Part shown: positions 1 to 9,226 of the stretch, one piece after another
Numbering within the stretch: the first letter of the stretch is position 1
Layout of the letters: every line of letters begins with the position of its first letter
Assembly: GCA_007618135.1 (NCBI GenBank)
Contig: PHFX01000010.1
Location: forward strand, 1 to 57,810
Origin: Candidatus Brocadia sp. WS118
Lineage (GTDB): Bacteria; Planctomycetota; Brocadiia; Brocadiales; Brocadiaceae
Reading direction: 5' to 3'
Length of the DNA: 57,810 nucleotides
The notes under the pieces: model-generated
Told to the model about the DNA's origin: nothing
Databases searched by the model: none
What the model saw: the letters and a program-made list of their open reading frames with translations, nothing else
Made by a program: the position numbers and the translations under genes

Positions 1-184
1 GAAGTAATGTGGCGGGGAATACGAAGGCTTGCTGATATTTTGATAGGTGTTTCCCTTACAATGGGTATACCTCAATCTGATTATGGATGATTTGTCCAGC
101 AAAATATTTGTCCAACTGTAAGCGTTTACGGGGGGGATTATGGGGGGAAAGTAGCCGAAGGCCTAATTTAAAAATAATGACGTC
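1..184. other. Left edge, no supported gene
   Basis: The plus-strand frame starting at base 1 stays open for 29 codons and ends at a TGA at 88-90, so the tail of an upstream plus-strand gene is possible, but I recognise nothing in its translation. The remainder up to the stop of the sugar transferase gene at 185 shows no terminator or other clear element. Confidence 0.3.
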
Positions 185-1627
185 TTATTTTCCACTTCCG
201 AAAAGCACGACTTTTATCGTTTTCAAGAGCACCACGAAATCCAGAATAAAAGACATATTTTTGATATAATAAAGATCATATTGCAGTTTTTCCTCGGTTT
301 GTTCTATTGAAGATGCATAAGGGTACTTTACTTGCGCCCAACCTGTCAAGCCTGGCCTAACTGCGAGCCGCTGAGTATAAAAGGGGATTTTTTCTTCAAA
401 TTCCTTTATAAAGACATACCTTTCCGGGCGTGGTCCCATCAAACTCATCTCTCCCTTGATTACGTTGAGCAATTGAGGGATCTCATCCAGCCGCCACTTT
501 CTGAGAAATTTGCCAACCTTCGTAATCCTGGGATCATTATCTGATGTGTAAACCGCACCGGTATTTAATTCGGCGTTCTCCACCATGGTGCGGAATTTTA
601 TTATCGTAAATTCTTTCCCATCTTTTCCAATACGTTCCTGCGCATAAAAAACACGCCCTTTTGAATCCATTTTTATCAATAACGAGATAATCACCATGGC
701 GGGTATTAACAGCACAAATAACATCAAGGCAAAAAATATTTCGATAACGGGTTTAACCAATTTACCATATAATTTTGGTTTACTAATGACTACATGCAAC
801 ATCCACATATCATTAATGTGCTTAAAAGGTATTTTGCCCGTGAGCTGTTCGTAAAGGGTGGGCATATCGACGATTTCTATCCCATTCCATGAACAATTAA
901 TTAATGACTTAATAAGATCGGCATGTTTTTCGTGAGTAATGGCATTTACAATCAGGCTAATGTCATTTTGACGAATAACTGTTGCCAAGGTGTACCGGTC
1001 ACCAAATATGGGAAACCCTTCGATGGTTTTTTTCTGTTTTAATGGGTTATCGTCAATGAAACCCGCCACCCGTAACCCGGTTTTCTTTGCCATGATTATT
1101 TCTTGCAAAATGGTTTTCCCGGCCCATCCGCCGCCAACAATTAAAACGTTTCTTTTAAAAATCGGCTGGTCCATGAGATAACTGTATCCAATCCTCCACC
1201 CGATAATAAAAAAAGTAATGAATGCGCCATTGAGGAGAAATACGCCCCTGCCTATTCGAAGGGACCAGTTTATGTAAAATAAAAATGTCGTAATAACAAA
1301 GGCGATGACGGATGCAAAAGTGATGTTCATAATATTTCCGACAGACTTGAAATCCTTTCGGGTATCATAAAGTTCGGTAAAAAAAAAGGTAAGAATAAAG
1401 ACGAAGCCTGTCAGCACAAACGATACAGGATTATTTCGTATATAGTCCCATCCTTCGCCCAAACCCAACCGGAGTATTGCTGATAAGAAGACCGCACCGT
1501 TTACCATAAGCAGGTCTCCGGCAATGAGCATGATCAGTCGTTTTGATATCGGGTAATGAAAAATCTTGATTGTCATAATATGCTTTGTAGGGTAGGTTTT
1601 TCCCCTGTTTCCCGTTACCGTAGCCAT
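185..1627 (-). CDS. Polyprenyl-phosphate hexose-1-phosphate transferase (exopolysaccharide initiation, WcaJ-like)
   Basis: This inner-membrane enzyme would transfer a hexose-1-phosphate from a UDP-sugar to undecaprenyl phosphate, the first step of exopolysaccharide or O-unit assembly. The 480-residue protein has four N-terminal membrane segments (about residues 30-150), a Rossmann-like nucleotide-binding region starting at VLIVGGGWAGK, a fifth hydrophobic segment near 300-320, and a C-terminal bacterial sugar transferase domain with the conserved blocks KFRTM, RKWRLDEIPQL and RPGLTGWAQV. Length and domain order fit the family. The start at 1627 overlaps the upstream radical SAM gene by 13 bases, so translational coupling is likely; an internal ATG at 1576 would remove only a short hydrophilic leader and cannot be excluded. 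The exact sugar is not deducible. Confidence 0.9.
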   Translation of the reverse strand: MATVTGNRGKTYPTKHIMTIKIFHYPISKRLIMLIAGDLLMVNGAVFLSAILRLGLGEGWDYIRNNPVSFVLTGFVFILTFFFTELYDTRKDFKSVGNIMNITFASVIAFVITTFLFYINWSLRIGRGVFLLNGAFITFFIIGWRIGYSYLMDQPIFKRNVLIVGGGWAGKTILQEIIMAKKTGLRVAGFIDDNPLKQKKTIEGFPIFGDRYTLATVIRQNDISLIVNAITHEKHADLIKSLINCSWNGIEIVDMPTLYEQLTGKIPFKHINDMWMLHVVISKPKLYGKLVKPVIEIFFALMLFVLLIPAMVIISLLIKMDSKGRVFYAQERIGKDGKEFTIIKFRTMVENAELNTGAVYTSDNDPRITKVGKFLRKWRLDEIPQLLNVIKGEMSLMGPRPERYVFIKEFEEKIPFYTQRLAVRPGLTGWAQVKYPYASSIEQTEEKLQYDLYYIKNMSFILDFVVLLKTIKVVLFGSGK

Positions 1628-3105
1628 CCTAAAAATTTTTCAACGTCGTTAAAAAAAATCCTGGGGTTATGTAAATAGATATTGCTTCTGGCCTTTGCCC
1701 TTTCAAGGATCCGCATTACGCCTTTATTATAATCATGAAAGGCGTCTTTTGCTTCGTTTTCCATGGTGGTAAAACTCTCATAATCCATGGTATCAACCCT
1801 TCGCTTAACATCCTTTAGATAATAATCACTTGGGATATGGGTGAAAAAATCTTCGTATGACATTTCTTTTTTTACCAAACCATGTTCGATGCCTATGTCA
1901 AAAAGCTTCGTTCCAGGAAACGGTTCATAGACACCGATTGAGGCAAAACTAGGCCGTATTGTATACAATAAATCCAAAGTCTTTTTCACATCTTCTTTGG
2001 TCTCCGTAGGTATACCCATCATAAAATAAGCGGTCCAATGAATTCCTGCTTCCCGGAAAAGCCTTGCCGCCTCATGGATGCGTTCCAGAGTAATCCCTTT
2101 GTCCATGAGCGCTAATATTCTTTCACTCCCCGACTCAATTCCCACCTTTATGCTATTACAACCCGCCTTTTTCATCGCCCTCAGGAGTTCCAGGTCAACT
2201 AAGTCCACCCGCGTATTGCAGTCCCAGTTGATCTTTAGGTCGGCCTCAAGTAGCATTTTACAAAATTCCATGACCCTTTTTCTGTTCACCGTAAAGGAAT
2301 CGTCCTTAAAGGTGAACTGGCGGGTTCCGAAACAAAGGTGTACAGACTTGATTTCCTCTAGAATATTTGCCAATGACCGATATCGCACCTTTCTTGTCCA
2401 TATTTGTGTTGCACAATAGGAACAACTATATGGGCAACCGCGACTTCCCATAAGCAAACCCATATCCTCTGAAGTATAGGTATCCATACCCAACAACATT
2501 TCTCTGTCCGGAAACGGAAGGCCATCTAAATTGTCAATAAAACTTTGCATGGGATTATGGACAGGGGTATCACCCTGACGATAAGAAAGTCCCCGGATCG
2601 CACTGAAATTATTCTTTTTTGTACGCAAGGCATTTACCAGTTCGGGCAATACGGACTCACCCTCTCCGTTTATCACAAAATCAACATCCCTGGTATTTTT
2701 CAATATCTCATCAGACCTCAGGGTTGCATGAGGACCACCGAAGATAACGTAACAGTCTTTGATGTATTGTTTTGCCAGTGAGGCAATAGTAAAGGCTGAA
2801 GCCGCCTTCGGGGTCATTACCGTTATTCCAACAATATCCGGTTGGTATTTCTTAAAAGTTTCAGAAATCTCTTGTATGATAGGGTTCTCCGGGTTCTTCA
2901 ATTCTTTCAAGTAGATACGATATTTTTCAGGCAATCGCGTGTAATCCATTCCCCTTGAATTTTTATTACAGTCGGCGTCATAGATAACTACCTCATGCCC
3001 TGCTTTTTTCAACGTAGAGGACAGATAGCTTAATCCCAACGGGAAATATCGATTGTAATAATTGAAAAAGCGATAAAAAGGCGGGTCTATGAGAAGGATG
3101 TTCAT
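1615..3105 (-). CDS. B12-binding domain radical SAM protein
   Basis: This 496-residue protein has an N-terminal cobalamin-binding-like Rossmann domain (about 1-165, with GGPHATLRSDE and NGEGE), then a radical SAM domain whose cluster cysteines are C224, C228 and C231 (GCPYSCSYC). The usual DxHxxG histidine motif is replaced by DADCNKNSRG, so cobalamin, if bound, would be held without that histidine. Members of this large class carry out methylations or other radical modifications of lipids, sugars and antibiotics; the substrate cannot be read from sequence. Overlap with the following sugar transferase gene suggests a joint transcript and perhaps a role in polysaccharide or lipid modification, which is inference. 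Confidence 0.88.
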   Translation of the reverse strand: MNILLIDPPFYRFFNYYNRYFPLGLSYLSSTLKKAGHEVVIYDADCNKNSRGMDYTRLPEKYRIYLKELKNPENPIIQEISETFKKYQPDIVGITVMTPKAASAFTIASLAKQYIKDCYVIFGGPHATLRSDEILKNTRDVDFVINGEGESVLPELVNALRTKKNNFSAIRGLSYRQGDTPVHNPMQSFIDNLDGLPFPDREMLLGMDTYTSEDMGLLMGSRGCPYSCSYCATQIWTRKVRYRSLANILEEIKSVHLCFGTRQFTFKDDSFTVNRKRVMEFCKMLLEADLKINWDCNTRVDLVDLELLRAMKKAGCNSIKVGIESGSERILALMDKGITLERIHEAARLFREAGIHWTAYFMMGIPTETKEDVKKTLDLLYTIRPSFASIGVYEPFPGTKLFDIGIEHGLVKKEMSYEDFFTHIPSDYYLKDVKRRVDTMDYESFTTMENEAKDAFHDYNKGVMRILERAKARSNIYLHNPRIFFNDVEKFLGWLR

Positions 3106-3391
3106 GTACTTCTATTCAATTCCATGGTCAGGTTGCCCTGCTGTAGTGGGAATTGTCCCTTAGTGCGATCTTAAAATCTCCATATAATACAGATCTATTT
3201 TAATGCCTAAAGATTAGGTAATCAACCTTAAAACTCCCAGTGAACATATTCAGTAAAGAAGGTGTGTTATCGGTTTTGCCCTATGGCGGTGCGTTACATG
3301 ATTGGAAATGAAAGGAGGCTATGGTGGGCGGAAATCACTATGCACGATTTTTACTTTGTAAATCAATGATGAATACGTTGCGACCTAGTTG

Positions 3392-4537
3392 CTATTTTTT
3401 GCTTACCAGCAACGACTGCACCGTGGAAAGCCCTCGCCCTAATTCTAAGCGATATCCTGCCTCATAGAGTCCTTTTTCCAGGGCAGCAATGGCGACAATA
3501 ACATCGAAATCATTCACATAGCCCATGTGACCAATCCTGACAATCATTCCTTTTAATTCATCTTGTCCACCCGTGAAGGTTACTCCTGTCTCATCCCTTA
3601 GCTTTTTAATAATCTTATCGATATCAATCCCTTTCGGCGCCTTGATTGCGGTCAATACATTGCTTGCATATTCTCCTGCAAAGAGTTCCAAGCCAAGCGC
3701 TTTTGCACCTTCCCTCGTGGCATGAGCCAGGCGTGCATGCCTCTTCCAGACGTTCTCAATGCCTTCCTTCTTAATCATATCCATCGCGGTTTTCATCGCC
3801 ATAACCAGTGAAACTGCTGGAGTGAAGGGGGTTGTTTTGTCTTTTAATTCTTTTCGCATCTTCCTGAAGTCCCAATAATATCTCGGCAAATCTGCCTTTT
3901 CAATAACCGCCCATGCGTTGCTGTTCACACCAACAAAAGCAAGTCCCGGAGGCATCATGCATCCTTTTTGAGAACCGGTAATAGCAACGTCAATATTCCA
4001 TTCGTCCATCATGAACGGATGAACGCCGATGCCCGTAATGGAATCAACAACCATAAGTGCCCCGTATTTCTTCACGATTGACGAAATGGACTTTATATCA
4101 TGCACGACACCCGTAGAGGTCTCGCATTGTGTGGTAAATACCGCAGTGATTCCCGGTGTTTTTTTAAGTGCCGCTTCAATATCCGCCGGATTCACGGCCT
4201 TGCCATTTTCAACGCAAATTGGGATAGCTTCAATGCCAAAGCAGGCGCATAATTCTGCCCAGCGTTCGCCGAATTTTCCGCTAACCACAACTAATGCCTT
4301 ATTGCCGTGGGATAAAACATTCGCAACGCACGCCTCCATAGCGCCCGTTCCGGAAGACATAAGGGTAAATACTTCACCGGTCTTTGTCTGGAATAAATAC
4401 TTTAAATCTTCACTCAGTTCGTAAAAGATTTGCGAGAACTGCGGTGTCCGGTGATGAATCATTGTTTGTGCTTCGGCCAATGCAACCTCAGGTGGCACCA
4501 TGGTAGGGCCGGGCGTAAACAAATAGTTTTTTTTCAT
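3392..4537 (-). CDS. PLP-dependent alanine-glyoxylate/serine-pyruvate aminotransferase family protein
   Basis: This class V aminotransferase of 381 residues probably interconverts alanine, serine or glycine with glyoxylate or pyruvate. It begins with the family opening KNYLFTPGPTMVPPEV, has D165 in VVDSITG to contact the PLP ring nitrogen, and K191 in TGSQKG as the expected Schiff-base lysine. I place the start at the ATG at 4537 because it follows an AAGGATAA ribosome-binding site and matches the family N terminus; the frame stays open 38 codons further upstream, but that extension is not conserved-looking. The gene stands alone between gaps of about 240-290 bases. Whether it acts on serine, alanine or phosphonate substrates is not settled by sequence. 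Confidence 0.92.
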   Translation of the reverse strand: MKKNYLFTPGPTMVPPEVALAEAQTMIHHRTPQFSQIFYELSEDLKYLFQTKTGEVFTLMSSGTGAMEACVANVLSHGNKALVVVSGKFGERWAELCACFGIEAIPICVENGKAVNPADIEAALKKTPGITAVFTTQCETSTGVVHDIKSISSIVKKYGALMVVDSITGIGVHPFMMDEWNIDVAITGSQKGCMMPPGLAFVGVNSNAWAVIEKADLPRYYWDFRKMRKELKDKTTPFTPAVSLVMAMKTAMDMIKKEGIENVWKRHARLAHATREGAKALGLELFAGEYASNVLTAIKAPKGIDIDKIIKKLRDETGVTFTGGQDELKGMIVRIGHMGYVNDFDVIVAIAALEKGLYEAGYRLELGRGLSTVQSLLVSKK

Positions 4538-4776
4538 GGTTATTATCCTTTCGCTTATCTTGTAGCTCCGGCATGATACGCCGGTCAGCGGTTGAAAAGA
4601 AACTCCACGGCACGTATGAAGTAATTTTTGAAGGAAAAACAATACATGCACGGGAGAGACTCCCGTTAGACAAATAAATATAAATCTAAAGAAAAGGGTA
4701 TTATATGAAAATGAGAAAAAGAGTCAAGGAATAAACAGAGGGAAATAATGAATCGTCGAAATTAAGAATCGTGTTG

Positions 4777-5517
4777 CTAACCATGATCCTTCGCAGTCGC
4801 CAAAATAAGTAAATGAACAGACCTGGCACCGGATTGTTTTAATATTTTTGAACACTCCGATGCAGTTACCCCGGTAGTTAATACGTCGTCTACCAGTAAT
4901 ATCCGCTTTTTTTGAAACGATTTTGGATCATGTACACGAAATGCATTGTGGATGTTTATCTGTCGTTGTTTTCTTGATAACTGGGTCTGTGACGCGGTAT
5001 TTTTGACACGGTAGAGATTATTTACCGATACCGGTTTTGAAAAATACTGTTGAATTCCCCGTGCCAAAAGTTCTGCCTGATTGAAACCCCGGCGCATTTT
5101 TTTGATCCAATGAAGTGGCACTGGCACTATGATATCAATGTTTGGAACAATTTCTTTCAGGTTTTCCTGTGCCAGCATCATATCATTTAGCGTATTACAT
5201 AAAAATCTTTGTCCCGAGTATTTAAATTTATGGATCAATGTTTTCATAGCACCGTCATAATACGTAACGGATGTTAATGTGCTGAAAGGGAGATTCCGTT
5301 CTTTGCATGCCATACACCCTTCTGCTGTCGAAACCGTGTGAGGCCCCAGGGCGGTACCGCATCGGACACAATGAGAATTGCTGATGTAGGAAATACCTTT
5401 TGTGCAATCCTTACAGATATAAAGTTCATAGGAACTGTTTAAATTATTATTGCAATGGAGACAGGATCGGGAATAGAAGATATCCAAAAAGGCATGGAGA
5501 TATCCATGTATAATCAT
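4777..5517 (-). CDS. ComF family phosphoribosyltransferase-like protein
   Basis: The 246-residue protein has the ComF layout: an N-terminal cysteine-rich zinc-binding part (C19, C22, C35, C38, C50, C53, C68, C71) and a C-terminal type I phosphoribosyltransferase fold with the PRPP loop VDDVLTTG at 209-216. ComF proteins are linked to DNA uptake and, in helicobacters and Gram-positives, to handling of incoming single strands; in many Gram-negatives the role is undefined. The ATG at 5517 has a GGGGAA ribosome-binding site six bases upstream. It is followed on the same strand by no close gene; the Lpt permease gene lies 80 bases upstream. Confidence 0.88.
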   Translation of the reverse strand: MIIHGYLHAFLDIFYSRSCLHCNNNLNSSYELYICKDCTKGISYISNSHCVRCGTALGPHTVSTAEGCMACKERNLPFSTLTSVTYYDGAMKTLIHKFKYSGQRFLCNTLNDMMLAQENLKEIVPNIDIIVPVPLHWIKKMRRGFNQAELLARGIQQYFSKPVSVNNLYRVKNTASQTQLSRKQRQINIHNAFRVHDPKSFQKKRILLVDDVLTTGVTASECSKILKQSGARSVHLLILATAKDHG

Positions 5518-5597
5518 ATCATGTTCCCCACAAATAAAAATAGATAGCGGTTTGGGAAGGGCAAGATACCGGCATCCGTTTGCTCATATTCGACATG

Positions 5598-6671
5598 CTA
5601 CATTCTCATCATGTCAAAAAACAGCAATCCTACAGATCCGAATATGACGTGGGGTAACCATGCTGCTAATATGGGATGGATCGTTCCTATATTACCAAGA
5701 CTGGTACATACGAAAGACAGAGCATAAAAGAAGCCACAGATAAAAACGCACAGGCCCACACGGAGAAATAAATTTCTGCTTAACCGTTCGAATCCGATAA
5801 CAAGAGGTATACCAAGCAAGAGCAGCACAAAGTGTGTAAGGGTATAAGCAATTCTGGAATGAAATAACACATGGTTTCTTGGGTTATTTGGCTCGTTTTT
5901 ACACAGTTCTTGTAATTGATTAAAATTCAACAAACTGGGGTCAAGCTTTATCTCCCCCAGTTCTGCAGGTGTTATGGTGGACGTAAATTCCAGACTATCA
6001 AGTTGTTCTATGGGTGCAACCCACTTTCCTTGTTCATTGTAAACGTGTTTTATTACCTTGCTTAGCAACCATGTATTGTTTCCTAACCACCTGCCTTCAT
6101 CAGCACTGATGGTAAATTTCTTCTTTTTGTTTTCATATCTTCCCAGGATAAATACCGATTGCATCGTTTGCGTTTTATTATGGTATTTCCAGATGCGTAC
6201 TAACGTGCCGTTTTCCTTGTCATCCAAAAGGAGGTTCCGATGGATATTATCACTGAATGAAGTTTGCTTTAAGGTTTCTAGCCTTTCCGCAAAACGTGGA
6301 ATAATCCATTCCTGATCCCCAAATGATGCAAAGGACATGAATACTGTAATAATAAAGATCGGAGCTAAAATCCGGTACAAGGAGATACCGGCGACCTGCA
6401 TGGCCAGTATTTCACGATTTTTGGATAATCTTACTAGGACAATACCAATAGCAATCAAAGTAATTGCAGGAAAAAATTGGAAGATGAGGACAGGAAAGAG
6501 GTACAGGTAGTAACGCATTCCCGTACCAAAGGCATCACCTCCCATATCAATAAATTCACCCAGTTTTTGAAGGAGGTCAGCAATGATATAAATTCCGGAA
6601 ATAATGAGAAGACACATGAAAAACGTCGGAATAAAAGCCTTCAATATATAGTTATCAAGCCGGGAAAACAT
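5598..6671 (-). CDS. LptF/LptG family permease (YjgP/YjgQ)
   Basis: This 357-residue protein matches the permease subunits that, with the LptB ATPase, extract lipopolysaccharide from the inner membrane. It shows three membrane segments in the first 120 residues, a central periplasmic domain of about 150 residues (beta-jellyroll in the family), and three C-terminal membrane segments after residue 270. Family members usually occur as an adjacent LptF/LptG pair, but only one is present here, so the partner would be elsewhere. The start lies four bases after the folK stop, with an AAAGG that overlaps that stop, so the two are co-transcribed. I cannot say from sequence alone whether it is LptF or LptG. 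Confidence 0.87.
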   Translation of the reverse strand: MFSRLDNYILKAFIPTFFMCLLIISGIYIIADLLQKLGEFIDMGGDAFGTGMRYYLYLFPVLIFQFFPAITLIAIGIVLVRLSKNREILAMQVAGISLYRILAPIFIITVFMSFASFGDQEWIIPRFAERLETLKQTSFSDNIHRNLLLDDKENGTLVRIWKYHNKTQTMQSVFILGRYENKKKKFTISADEGRWLGNNTWLLSKVIKHVYNEQGKWVAPIEQLDSLEFTSTITPAELGEIKLDPSLLNFNQLQELCKNEPNNPRNHVLFHSRIAYTLTHFVLLLLGIPLVIGFERLSRNLFLRVGLCVFICGFFYALSFVCTSLGNIGTIHPILAAWLPHVIFGSVGLLFFDMMRM

Positions 6672-6675
6672 ACCT

Positions 6676-7155
6676 TTATGCTGTAGTCAATAATGAAGTT
6701 TGGAGTTCTCGATATAATTGAAGCACCGTTTTTTGTAACTGGGGATGAACAACAGTGGATGCAATCTCAACCAATGGCTCTAGAACAAATAACCGCATAT
6801 GCATCAAGGGATGCGGTATTTTCAGACGCTCTTCATCAATGATTGTATCGCCATAGAGCAACAGATCAATATCGATCAGCCTTGGCCCCCATGTTACCGT
6901 ACGGACCCGTCCCATGAGGGCTTCGATACTTTGAAACCGTTCAAGCAATTCATGAGGAGACAGTGATGTTTTTACCTCAAGAGCAGCATTCAAAAACATC
7001 GGCTGTGGCGGACCACCAACTGGTACCGTCTCGTAAAACCGGGAACATCTCACCGGCTGTATTCCCCGGATAGCAATAAGATGTCCGTAAGCAGTATACA
7101 GATTTTCCTCCCGGTTTCCTATGTTGGAACCTAATCCAATATATACAGGTATCAT
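6676..7155 (-). CDS. folK: 6-hydroxymethyl-7,8-dihydropterin pyrophosphokinase
   Basis: FolK transfers pyrophosphate from ATP to 6-hydroxymethyl-7,8-dihydropterin, the step before dihydropteroate synthase in folate synthesis. At 159 residues it has normal length. It carries the N-terminal IGLGSNIGNRE motif, the FLNAA block, and the signature WGPRLIDIDLLLYGD, in which D95 and D97 match the two magnesium-binding aspartates of the E. coli enzyme. No other folate gene is adjacent; it sits between a radical SAM gene and the Lpt permease gene in one minus-strand run. Confidence 0.95.
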   Translation of the reverse strand: MIPVYIGLGSNIGNREENLYTAYGHLIAIRGIQPVRCSRFYETVPVGGPPQPMFLNAALEVKTSLSPHELLERFQSIEALMGRVRTVTWGPRLIDIDLLLYGDTIIDEERLKIPHPLMHMRLFVLEPLVEIASTVVHPQLQKTVLQLYRELQTSLLTTA

Positions 7156-7203
7156 AAAAATTTTTCCCAGTTTCTTTAAAAAATGCTTATTCGTTGTGAA
7201 GAT

Positions 7204-9051
7204 TTACACAGCGCAAAAATTCTGAGAACGTGTGCAGCTCCCACATTCCGGACATTCAGCGGTACGGCAATCGGGGGTAACTTCCTCATGAAAAGATCTT
7301 TGCCGTTCCTCTATAAGAAATGGCTTTACCACGCCACAACTGATATGATCCCACGGGAAGACCTCATCATCGTCCCTTTGCCGGTGCACATAAAAACTCC
7401 AATCTACCCCGGCCTTTTGAAAGGCGTCCATCCATTTTTGAAAGTGGAAATGTTCTTCCCATGCGTCAAATTTACAGCCATCCTGCCATGCCTGATAAAT
7501 GACCTTCCCCAATCTTCTGTCTCCCCGTGCAAAGACACCTTCCAGAATGCTGCGTTCTGCATTATGGAATTTAATCCGAATGCATTTGCGCCGGATTCGA
7601 TCAAACAACCGGTTTCTGATCTCTTTTATCCGTTGAAGGGTAACCATCGGATGCCATTGGAAAGGGGTATGCGCCTTTGGCACAAAGGGTGCAATGCTGA
7701 TGTTCACTTGTCCAAAATTACCGCTGATATCCTTTTTCAATTCAGAGATCTTATAGGCGAGCCTTGCAATGGCATCAATATCATTATCTGTCTCGGTGGG
7801 AAGTCCAACCATAAAATAGAGCTTTACCAGATTCCACCCCTGTTTAAATGCCTCCCCGACCCCCTTGTACAGGTCTTCGTCGGTAATATCTTTATTAATG
7901 ATCCTCCGCAGGGTCTGAGTTGCTGCCTCCGGTGCAAGGGTGAGTCCGGACTTCCGGACGACGTTCAGCAAGGAGGGCAAGAGAATAAGCTGCTCATTCA
8001 CGCGCAGGGAGGGGAAGGAAATGTTTACCTGTCTTGGGTGAAATGCTCTGTTCATCTGTTCCATTAAGCTTGATAAGGCCGGATAGTCGCTAATGGAAAG
8101 AGATGCCAGGGAAATCTCATTATGCCCGGTATGTGCATAACAAAGTTCGGCCAGATTAACGATGTTCTCTACGGTGCGAGGCCGGGTAGGCCGTTTACTC
8201 ATGCCGGCCTGGCAAAACCGGCACCCCTGGGTACAGCCGCGCATAACCTCTATCGTGATCCGGTCGTGAATCGTTTTTACATAAGGCACAATCGGTTTTG
8301 TTGGGAAATAGGTTGTATTTAAATCCTCTACCGATGCGGACCGGATAAGAGGTGGCAGGCCATCGATCCTTGGCCGTATCTGCTGTATGGTATTATCCCA
8401 ACCATAGGTAACATCGAACAATGATGGAACATAAGCATTTTTCAGGGTTCGGGCGATAGAAACCATCTTTTCCCTGCGGGAGAGGTTTGTCCGCTTCATG
8501 TCCTTCCATAAGGCAATGAACTGTGGCAGGCATTCCTCACCGTCTCCAACGAGAAATATGTCAATAAAATCTGCCAGTGGTTCCGGAGAAATAGCGGCAG
8601 GTCCTCCGGCAATAATGAGAGGATCTGCTTCGCTTCGTTCCGATGCTATGACAGGAATCTCCGAGAGATGTAACATATTTAAGATATTCGTATAGGAGAG
8701 TTCGTATTGAATCGAAAAACCTATGATGTCAAATTCCCGCAAAGGCGTATAGGTTTCAAGGGAAAAGAGGGGAATTTGGTGCTTTCTCATGAGGGATTCC
8801 ATATCATCTAACGGTGCGAAAACTCTTTCGCAAACCGTATCCTCCCTTTCGTTGAGCAGTCCATAAAGAATCTGGATACCCAGGTGAGACATGCCGATGC
8901 TGTAGGTATCAGGGAACGCCAATACCACTTTTATCCCGGTATCGGTATGCTCCTTAACAATAGAATTCCATTCTCCGCCAATATACTGTCCGGGCATTTC
9001 TACCAACGGCAAGAGATTTTCTGTTATAAAGAGTTTTAAAGCATTCTTCAT
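7204..9051 (-). CDS. B12-binding/radical SAM protein, TIGR03960-like
   Basis: From the ATG at 9051 the protein has about 615 residues. It opens with the family block LPLVEMPGQYIGGE, followed by a cobalamin-binding-like domain (LIIAGGPAAISPEPL, VGDGEE) and a radical SAM core with cysteines C273, C277 and C280 (GCTQGCRFC). The C-terminal tail is cysteine-rich (AECPECGSCTRSQNFC). TIGR03960 proteins are widespread and often encoded next to a DUF2344 partner and RNase G; neither is adjacent here. The start is chosen by family resemblance, because no strong ribosome-binding site is visible and the frame remains open 33 codons upstream. The reaction of this family is not established. Confidence 0.88.
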   Translation of the reverse strand: MKNALKLFITENLLPLVEMPGQYIGGEWNSIVKEHTDTGIKVVLAFPDTYSIGMSHLGIQILYGLLNEREDTVCERVFAPLDDMESLMRKHQIPLFSLETYTPLREFDIIGFSIQYELSYTNILNMLHLSEIPVIASERSEADPLIIAGGPAAISPEPLADFIDIFLVGDGEECLPQFIALWKDMKRTNLSRREKMVSIARTLKNAYVPSLFDVTYGWDNTIQQIRPRIDGLPPLIRSASVEDLNTTYFPTKPIVPYVKTIHDRITIEVMRGCTQGCRFCQAGMSKRPTRPRTVENIVNLAELCYAHTGHNEISLASLSISDYPALSSLMEQMNRAFHPRQVNISFPSLRVNEQLILLPSLLNVVRKSGLTLAPEAATQTLRRIINKDITDEDLYKGVGEAFKQGWNLVKLYFMVGLPTETDNDIDAIARLAYKISELKKDISGNFGQVNISIAPFVPKAHTPFQWHPMVTLQRIKEIRNRLFDRIRRKCIRIKFHNAERSILEGVFARGDRRLGKVIYQAWQDGCKFDAWEEHFHFQKWMDAFQKAGVDWSFYVHRQRDDDEVFPWDHISCGVVKPFLIEERQRSFHEEVTPDCRTAECPECGSCTRSQNFCAV

Positions 9052-9226
9052 GGTGATGTATGATAATATGTGTCCGGGTATTAAGCAAGCGTTGTTTCGT
9101 TTTGAAAGGTATTCAGGAACTGCATTCTGTGAGGTGCAACTGGTTGTCAAACGCTAAAAACTTTGCTCCGGTTTGTTTCAGTATCTGCACTTCAGGCGAA
9201 ATATCCTGTAAGGTCTCCATCCGTAT

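Noticed and set aside
7183-8067. Long plus-strand open frame of 294 codons
   Set aside because: It lies entirely opposite the radical SAM gene, has no recognisable domain, and the opposite strand carries clear family motifs.
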